56,770 nucleotides of DNA from NCBI GenBank assembly GCA_963546395.1, contig CAUUMS010000012.1, positions 1 to 56,770 on the forward strand, given 5' to 3'. The translations under genes and the position numbers were made by a program. Positions 51,228 through 56,770 of this stretch are shown in pieces; the stretch's first letter is position 1, and each line of letters starts with the position of its first letter. The DNA comes from Bacteroides_D sp963546395. Lineage in GTDB: Bacteria; Bacteroidota; Bacteroidia; Bacteroidales; CAJPTX01. Below the pieces are notes generated by a model that was not told the DNA's origin, searched no databases, and worked only from the letters and a program-made list of their open reading frames with translations.

Positions 51228-51908
51228 ATGCATACGATGATGAGAATGCGCATCGCGGTAATCCTCCTTGCCATGGGGGGGCTGATGTTGGGGTTGGGCA
51301 CGCAGGTTCATGCCCAGTCAGATGCACCTGCGGGTGCCGATACGATAAAGTTGCTGCCACCGCAGAAGTCATTGGGACGGGATGCGATGGAGACCTTTGC
51401 CGAGCGCAAGTCGGCAGCTCCGAATGTCTTCGGGGGCAAAGAGCTCTCGCTGCGCGACCTGAGCAACCTGCTCTGGGTGGCCTATGGGGTCAACCGCCAG
51501 GATGGCAAGCGTACGGTGCCTAGCTCGCGCAATGTGCAGGAAGCCGACCTGTATGCTTTCTTCCAGCATGGGGCCTATCGCTATGATGGCCCGAAGCACG
51601 CTCTTGTGCGCGTTACGAAGGACGATGTGCGTAAGCTGGTGGCGGGTAAGCAGGCTGAAATGGCCTCTGCGCCGCTGATGCTCGTGGTGGTGGGACATCC
51701 GCTGCGTATGGACTTCGGCGATCTCGACTATCGGCGTAACAACTGCTACATCCACGGGGGGAGCATCGTAGAGAACATAGCCCTCTTCTGCTCCGCTGCA
51801 GGCCTGAAGCATCGCCCGAGGGGCACGATGGATCGCGATCAGCTGCGCAAGGTGCTTGGCTTGGCTGATGATGCAATCCTGGTGATAAACAGCTCGGTGT
51901 GCTACTAA
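51228..51908 (+). CDS. Exported SagB/ThcOx-type nitroreductase-fold protein
   Basis: A 226-residue protein with a signal peptide (cleavage before Gln30) and a nitroreductase-fold domain of the SagB/ThcOx type: LSLRDLSNLLWVAYGVNRQ, the flavin-contact region RTVPSSRNVQEADLYAF, and a C-terminal GGSIVENIALFCSAAGL. SagB enzymes are FMN dehydrogenases that oxidise azolines in peptide natural products, but here no SagC, SagD or precursor peptide is present. Export implies the flavin is loaded outside the cytoplasm. In-frame ATGs at 51237, 51240 and 51246 are possible starts. Two palindromes precede it; fumC follows 45 bases later. Confidence 0.87.
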   Translation: MHTMMRMRIAVILLAMGGLMLGLGTQVHAQSDAPAGADTIKLLPPQKSLGRDAMETFAERKSAAPNVFGGKELSLRDLSNLLWVAYGVNRQDGKRTVPSSRNVQEADLYAFFQHGAYRYDGPKHALVRVTKDDVRKLVAGKQAEMASAPLMLVVVGHPLRMDFGDLDYRRNNCYIHGGSIVENIALFCSAAGLKHRPRGTMDRDQLRKVLGLADDAILVINSSVCY

Positions 51909-51953
51909 ACGGGGAGAGACTCTCCCCTAGTCATTGTTGAGATGGAGATTGCC

Positions 51954-53354
51954 ATGTCGAAGGATTTCCGCAAGGAGCACGACACCATGGGCGAGGTGCT
52001 GGTGCCCGCCGATCGGCTCTGGGGCGCACAGACGGAACGCTCGCGCAGCAACTTCAAGATCGGCCCGGCGGCTAGCATGCCACGAGAGATCGTGGAGGGC
52101 TTTGCCTTCCTGAAAAAGGCGGCGGCTATCACGAACCATGAGCTGGGCGTGCTCAGCGAGGAGAAGTGCGCACTGATAGTCCGGGTGTGCGATGAGATTC
52201 TACAAGGGTTGCACGCCGAGGAGTTCCCCCTGGTGATATGGCAAACGGGCTCGGGGACGCAGAGCAACATGAATATGAACGAGGTGATCTCGAATCGCGC
52301 CCAGCAGCTTAAGGGATTGCCCCTGGGCACGGGAGCACCGTTCGTACACCCCAACGATGACGTGAACAAGTCGCAGTCGAGTAATGACACTTTCCCGACG
52401 GCGATGCACATTGCAGCCCTGCGCATGCTGCGGCAGACTACCATCCCTGGCCTCCGTCTGCTGCGTGATGCGCTAGCTAGGAAGAGCCAAGAGGCGATGG
52501 ATGTGGTGAAGATCGGCCGCACGCACATGATGGATGCCACGCCGCTCACCCTAGGCCAGGAGTTCTCGGGCTACGTGTCACAGCTCGACCACGGACTGGC
52601 TGCGCTGGAGCACACGTGTCTCCACTTGCAGGAGTTGGCCCTGGGGGGCACGGCTGTCGGCACGGGTATCAACACGCCGAAGGGGTACGCCCAGCGTGTG
52701 GCGGAGGTAATTGCTAGGGAGACGGGACTGCCATTCGTCACGGCCCCGAATAAGTACGAGTCCCTGGCCTCGCATGATGCCATGGTGGAAGCGCACGGTG
52801 CCCTAAAGCAGCTGGCGGTCTCACTGATGAAGATCGGTGGCGATCTCCGTCTTATGGCCTCAGGGCCCCGGAGTGGAATAGGGGAGATACGAATTCCAGA
52901 GAATGAGCCGGGCTCGAGCATCATGCCGGGTAAGGTGAATCCTACCCAGATAGAGGCTCTCACCATGGTGTGCGCACAGGTCATCGGGAATGACGTGGCT
53001 ATCACCACGGGGGGGATGCTCGGCCAATTTGAGCTCAACGTGTTCAAGCCGATGATAGTGGCGAACTTCCTCTCCTCGGCGCGCCTGCTCGGTGAGGCTT
53101 GCGTGTCGATGGTTGAGCATTGCATCTCGGGCCTCGAGCCTAATCGTCCGGTGATAGAGCGTCATCTCAACAACTCCCTGATGCTGGTGACAGCCCTCAA
53201 TACGCATATCGGGTATGAGAAGGCTGCTGCTATAGCTAAGAAGGCTCACAAGGAGGGAACCACGTTGCGGGAGTCGGCGTTGGCTTTAGGCTACGTTACG
53301 GCAGAGCAGTTCGATGAGTGGGTTGACCCATCGAAGATGGTAGGCTCTCTGTAG
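51954..53354 (+). CDS. fumC: Class II fumarate hydratase
   Basis: FumC interconverts fumarate and malate. The 466-residue protein starts MSKDFRKEHDTMGEVLVPAD, like other fumarases, and has TGSGTQSNMNMNEVISNRA, which separates it from aspartase (whose motif reads GAGTSTNMN), then SSNDTFPTAMH and the signature GSSIMPGKVNP. Many anaerobic relatives use the reductive branch to fumarate respiration. An in-frame ATG four codons upstream (51942) is an alternative start. Confidence 0.95.
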   Translation: MSKDFRKEHDTMGEVLVPADRLWGAQTERSRSNFKIGPAASMPREIVEGFAFLKKAAAITNHELGVLSEEKCALIVRVCDEILQGLHAEEFPLVIWQTGSGTQSNMNMNEVISNRAQQLKGLPLGTGAPFVHPNDDVNKSQSSNDTFPTAMHIAALRMLRQTTIPGLRLLRDALARKSQEAMDVVKIGRTHMMDATPLTLGQEFSGYVSQLDHGLAALEHTCLHLQELALGGTAVGTGINTPKGYAQRVAEVIARETGLPFVTAPNKYESLASHDAMVEAHGALKQLAVSLMKIGGDLRLMASGPRSGIGEIRIPENEPGSSIMPGKVNPTQIEALTMVCAQVIGNDVAITTGGMLGQFELNVFKPMIVANFLSSARLLGEACVSMVEHCISGLEPNRPVIERHLNNSLMLVTALNTHIGYEKAAAIAKKAHKEGTTLRESALALGYVTAEQFDEWVDPSKMVGSL

Positions 53355-53400
53355 TGGATGACGGTGCAAGAAGGGTATAGTTGAAATCCAAAATGCGAAG

Positions 53401-55146
53401 GTGGTGAGCAGAGTGGGGGAGGCCTTATCGGCCGCTTGGAGACGGTGCATGGTGGTGGTACGTAGGCATACCCTCGCATCCGTGTTGGTGCTGTTGGCCC
53501 TGGTTGGCACGACGGGGCTCATGGCTGCTAACCGCCTCTTTAACGCTTCCAAGAGTCTAGAAATCCTGCTCACGGTCTTCCGTGATGCTATGCTGCTCAA
53601 CGTGGATGAGCCCGATCCTGCTAAGCTCTTGGCAGGTGGCATCAATGGTATGCTGAAGGAGCTAGACCCCTACGCCCTGTACATCCCGGAAGAGTCCACG
53701 GATCGGTTTCAGTTCCTGACCACTGGCGATTATGCTGGTATTGGGGCTTTGGTGCAGCAGGGGCTCCCCTACACTAGGATTCAGCAGGTATACGAGGGTA
53801 CGCCATCGGCGTTGGCTGGCATGCGTGTCGGCGATTCCATTGTGGCCATCGATGGTGTGGATGTCCGGGGTATGGATGTGTCTGCGGTGAGTGCCAGGCT
53901 CAAGGGGAAGGCCGGGTCTAGCATTACCGTTCGGGTGCGCCGCCCGTATGTGGAGGATACGTTGACCTTCGCTTTCCGCCGCGCGGTGGTGCATGTGCCG
54001 CCAGTTCCCTACTCCTATCGTGATGCTGATGGCATCGGCTACGTGAACCTCAGCACCTTCACGGTGGGATGCACAGGGGCCGTGTCTGATGCGTTGCGAC
54101 GGCTCTCGGCGAGCGGGCCTCTCAATGGCATTGTCCTTGACCTTAGGGGCAATGTGGGCGGCCTCCTTGAGGAGGCGGTGAAGCTGACGAGCCTATTCAT
54201 TCCGCCGGGGGACACGGTGGTAGTGGTGCGTGGGCGTGACTCTTTGCGTAGGGAAACTGCGGTCTCAAAGGGCGCAGCCCCCTATGCCAATGTGCCGTTG
54301 GCCATCCTGGTGAACCGTGGGAGCGCATCGTCTAGTGAGGTAGTCGCAGGTGCCTTGCAGGATATGGATCGGGCCCTTATCATCGGTGAGCAGACGTTCG
54401 GCAAGGGGCTCGTGCAAACGACTCGCCCGCTGCCGTACGGGGGTATATTTAAGCTTACGACGGCGAAGTACTACACCCCCAGCGGGCGATGCATACAGGC
54501 TCTCGACTACTCGCACCGCGATAGCAATGGTGCCGTGGGGGAAGTACCTGACTCGCTCGTGGCAGCCTTTACCACAAGGCATGGTCGCACGGTGTATGAC
54601 GGGGGTGGGATATGGCCCGATGTACCCCTGAAGTCGTCTAAGTACTCGCGGTTTGTCTCCTACCTCTTCTTGCAGCAGGTCCTCTTCGATTATGCCACGC
54701 TGTACCGCAGCCAGCACGATAGCATTCCTGCGCCTGCGGAGTTCCGTGTGAATGAGGATGACATGCGAGGACTGCTGACGTTCCTACATCGAGGGGGAGC
54801 ACCGGCTAAAAGCCCTCTACTCGAGCTCATCAAGCAGATGAAGGATTTGGCTCACGACGATGATCAGTACCCATTGCTTGAGGGCTACCTCGATAGCGCA
54901 TCGTCAGCCGTGGTGCGTAGCTTCGATACCTACTTTGGCAAGAACCAGACGGCTATAAGCAATCTGCTCAACGAGGAGATTGTCTCCCGCTACTACTACG
55001 AGGGTGGCCGGATAGCCAAGAGCTTGCAGCACGATACGGTCTTTGCCTGCGCACGGGATTACCTGCTACACCCTGCGAAGATGGATAGCATCCTGCTCCG
55101 GGTGTCGCCGCCCGATCCCCGGGCTTCCAAGCGGAGCTCCAAGTAG
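53401..55146 (+). CDS. C-terminal processing protease (S41)
   Basis: A membrane-anchored Ser/Lys protease of the tail-specific CtpA family. From the GTG at 53401 it has 581 residues; an ATG at 53449 is a possible start just before the membrane helix SVLVLLALVGTTGLMAA. A PDZ domain (about 115-190) contains PSALAGMRVGDSIVAIDG. The catalytic core has GIVLDLRGNVGG, NRGSASSSEVVAG with probable nucleophile Ser310, and the Lys in GEQTFGKGLVQT. It trims periplasmic proteins at their C-termini; targets are unknown. mnmA follows 6 bases later. Confidence 0.93.
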   Translation: MVSRVGEALSAAWRRCMVVVRRHTLASVLVLLALVGTTGLMAANRLFNASKSLEILLTVFRDAMLLNVDEPDPAKLLAGGINGMLKELDPYALYIPEESTDRFQFLTTGDYAGIGALVQQGLPYTRIQQVYEGTPSALAGMRVGDSIVAIDGVDVRGMDVSAVSARLKGKAGSSITVRVRRPYVEDTLTFAFRRAVVHVPPVPYSYRDADGIGYVNLSTFTVGCTGAVSDALRRLSASGPLNGIVLDLRGNVGGLLEEAVKLTSLFIPPGDTVVVVRGRDSLRRETAVSKGAAPYANVPLAILVNRGSASSSEVVAGALQDMDRALIIGEQTFGKGLVQTTRPLPYGGIFKLTTAKYYTPSGRCIQALDYSHRDSNGAVGEVPDSLVAAFTTRHGRTVYDGGGIWPDVPLKSSKYSRFVSYLFLQQVLFDYATLYRSQHDSIPAPAEFRVNEDDMRGLLTFLHRGGAPAKSPLLELIKQMKDLAHDDDQYPLLEGYLDSASSAVVRSFDTYFGKNQTAISNLLNEEIVSRYYYEGGRIAKSLQHDTVFACARDYLLHPAKMDSILLRVSPPDPRASKRSSK

Positions 55147-55152
55147 GTCGCC

Positions 55153-56325
55153 GTGGCTTCGCAGCGGGTTGTAGTAGGAATCTCTGGGGGCGTTGATTCC
55201 AGCGTAGCGGCCTACCGTCTTCTACAGCAGGGCTATGAGGTGGTAGGGGCATTCATGCGGAACTGGAATGACTCTACTGGCCTCCTGAAGGGCGATTGCC
55301 CCTTTGAGGAAGATAGCCAGTTCGCTGCCCTCGTTTGCCGAAAGCTTGGCATACCCCTGGAGATTGTAGATCTGTCGGAGGAGTACCGCCGTGACGTAGT
55401 CGACTACCTGTTTCAGGAGTATGCCGTGGGGCGTACCCCGAACCCAGATGTCCTCTGCAACCGGGAGATCAAGTTCAAGGCGTTCTGGGAGGCCGCTCGT
55501 GCCCTTGGGGCTGACTGTATTGCCACAGGTCACTACTGCCGGAGGGAGGTACGCACATCGCCTCGTGGCATGTCATATCATTTGCTTTCGGGGGTAGACG
55601 CAAGCAAGGATCAGAGCTACTTTCTCTGCCAGGTCAACCAGGAGCAACTCTCGCATGCCCTCTTTCCCCTGGGGGACATGCACAAACACGATGTGAGGGC
55701 CCTAGCCAAAAGCCTCGGCCTCGCCACCGCCGAGCGGAGGGATAGCTACGGGATCTGCTTCGTGGGTGAGGTGGATCTACCCACCTTCCTGGCTCAACGG
55801 CTTGCTCCGAGGGATGGGGTGATAGTTGAGATACCCCGTGATGGTCAATTCCCACCCCGTGGCAGTAGCTTAGCTGAGCAGGCTGTGCCATATACGCTGA
55901 CCCCGGACATGGGGATAGTAGTCGGGCATCACCGGGGAGCGCACTTTTACACCGTGGGGCAACGCAAAGGGCTTGGCATTGGTGGTAAGGCGCTTCCGCT
56001 ATTCGTGTTGGCTGTGGATGCTGCCAGTAACATCCTATACGTGGGTCAGGGACACGATCATCCTGCACTGCTGCGCCGTGTAGTGCACGTGGTGCAGCAC
56101 GATGTGCATTGGATTTGCCCTGCCAATGCGCCCAGCGCATCGGCTCCATTGCGGGTCATGGCGAGGCTACGGCACCGTCAGCCGTTGCAACCTGCCAGCC
56201 TTATCCAGGCCGAGGAGGGGGTCTACCTGCAATTCGATGAGCCGCAGCGGGGTGTTACCCCCGGGCAATTCGCAGCCTGGTACCTGGACGATGAGCTCTT
56301 GGGTGCCGGCCCGGTGAGCTGCTAA
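55153..56325 (+). CDS. mnmA: tRNA 2-thiouridine synthase MnmA
   Basis: MnmA adds sulfur at C2 of U34 in tRNA-Lys, -Glu and -Gln through an adenylated intermediate and a persulfide. The 390-residue protein starts at a GTG (MASQRVVVGISGGVDSS); the PP-loop SGGVDSS is at 11-17, catalytic cysteines at 102 (PDVLCNREIKF) and 202 (SYGICFVGEV), and YTVGQRKGLGIGG follows. Its product is the substrate for MnmH, also in the window. Some Bacteroidota carry two MnmA copies; only one is seen here. Confidence 0.96.
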   Translation: MASQRVVVGISGGVDSSVAAYRLLQQGYEVVGAFMRNWNDSTGLLKGDCPFEEDSQFAALVCRKLGIPLEIVDLSEEYRRDVVDYLFQEYAVGRTPNPDVLCNREIKFKAFWEAARALGADCIATGHYCRREVRTSPRGMSYHLLSGVDASKDQSYFLCQVNQEQLSHALFPLGDMHKHDVRALAKSLGLATAERRDSYGICFVGEVDLPTFLAQRLAPRDGVIVEIPRDGQFPPRGSSLAEQAVPYTLTPDMGIVVGHHRGAHFYTVGQRKGLGIGGKALPLFVLAVDAASNILYVGQGHDHPALLRRVVHVVQHDVHWICPANAPSASAPLRVMARLRHRQPLQPASLIQAEEGVYLQFDEPQRGVTPGQFAAWYLDDELLGAGPVSC

Positions 56326-56434
56326 TCGCCTTCTTGCCCTGGCCCATGCGGGGTGTAGATCCTCCTACAGACAAGCAGGGACTAACGAAGGGATTTCTAC
56401 TGCCAACAGGCGATCTACGGTAGGGGAATATTGT

Positions 56435-56442
56435 TACCTTTG
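56435..56442 (+). promoter_or_regulatory. -7 element for the TolC-family gene
   Basis: TACCTTTG, full consensus, 29 bases before the ATG at 56464. Confidence 0.6.
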
Positions 56443-56463
56443 TGTGCCAATACCCCATTGCGT

Positions 56464-56770
56464 ATGCTACAGCTACGGCCTGTATGGGATTCCCACGTTA
56501 GCGCTGTCCGCTCGTTCGCATTTGGTTGCGCTAGAATACTCCCCCTCATCCTGCTCACATTATGCGCTGAGTCGCTGTGCGCCCAGCCCGATAACTTGCC
56601 AGAGGCGTGGACGCTCGAGCAGTGTATATCCTACGCCGAGACGCATAGCTTAGACATACAGGGGCAGTCCCTCCAGGAGCTCTCATCTCGTGCCCAGCTG
56701 CGGGAGGCGAAGTGGGCCTTTGCCCCATCTGTGAGTGCCAACGCCACGCATGCGTACGACTTCGGTCGGG
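56464..56770 (+). CDS. TolC-family outer-membrane efflux protein (5' part)
   Basis: The gene runs off the right end of the window; 102 residues are visible. After a signal peptide (LPLILLTLCAESLCA, cleavage before Gln41) comes WTLEQCISYAETHSLDIQ and then SLQELSSRAQLREAKWAF with APSVSANATH, the standard opening of TolC-family channels, which form the outer-membrane tunnel of efflux and type I systems. Partner pump genes would be expected downstream, outside the window. Confidence 0.85.
   Translation, partial: MLQLRPVWDSHVSAVRSFAFGCARILPLILLTLCAESLCAQPDNLPEAWTLEQCISYAETHSLDIQGQSLQELSSRAQLREAKWAFAPSVSANATHAYDFGR

Overview
The window looks like a chromosomal segment of a Porphyromonas-like member of the Bacteroidota. 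The reasons are: adjacent porU, porV and ispF genes in the order I recall for Porphyromonas gingivalis (type IX secretion sortase, its outer-membrane partner, and an isoprenoid enzyme); DUF4271-hemD-rnpA-yidD in a row; several promoters with the Bacteroidota -7 element TAnnTTTG; and Sec signal peptides that all place Gln at mature position +1. Base composition is moderately GC-rich over most of the window and clearly AT-richer in the first ~9 kb. I found no rRNA, tRNA, CRISPR array, insertion sequence, phage or plasmid gene. Layout: 1-737 is AT-rich and has no gene I can support. ruvB (+) converges with and overlaps uvrC (-), followed on the minus strand by mnmG, ybeY, an RsbW-like ATPase, an EnvC-like protein, a TPR lipoprotein, dut, a flippase and a patatin/beta-barrel protein (to 14.1 kb). 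Two parS-like palindromes lie in uvrC and at the end of mnmG, so this end is probably close to the replication origin. A lipoprotein cyclophilin and pheS (+) follow, ending in a strong hairpin, then a 1.1-kb gene-free stretch with 11-bp periodic repeats. Next come yidD, rnpA, hemD and DUF4271 (-); an EamA transporter; then gcvH, a TPR membrane protein, a cation antiporter and mnmH (+). From 25.1 to 32.3 kb a tight minus-strand cluster encodes an LtaS-like transferase, a Wzx flippase, a TarI/IspD-like cytidylyltransferase and an unusual metallopeptidase/propeller/beta-barrel protein. It diverges from a family-2 glycosyltransferase, manC and prfB. Then, on the minus strand, come DUF5063, a 3'-5' exonuclease, a PorV/PorQ-like barrel, glutaminyl cyclotransferase, pbpC and xseA (43.0 to 35.7 kb). 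After dps (+) and a DUF1848 protein (-) come porU-porV-ispF (-), and finally a signal-peptide SagB-type flavoprotein, fumC, a C-terminal protease, mnmA and the start of a TolC-family gene (+). How the genes fit together: most of the window serves the cell envelope, including peptidoglycan synthesis (pbpC) and hydrolase activation (EnvC), export of lipid-linked sugars (two flippases), GDP-mannose supply (manC), type IX secretion (porU, porV, a PorV/PorQ-like barrel) and pyroglutamate capping of exported proteins (glutaminyl cyclotransferase). A second theme is tRNA wobble-uridine modification, with mnmG, mnmH and mnmA all present. The rest is DNA repair, translation and central metabolism. The observations most worth a second look are the parS pair, the phosphopolyol-type envelope cluster with its 968-residue protein, the C-terminal radical-SAM-like cysteine motif in the DUF1848 protein, the exported SagB flavoprotein with palindromes at its promoter, and the dispersed 11-bp repeats.
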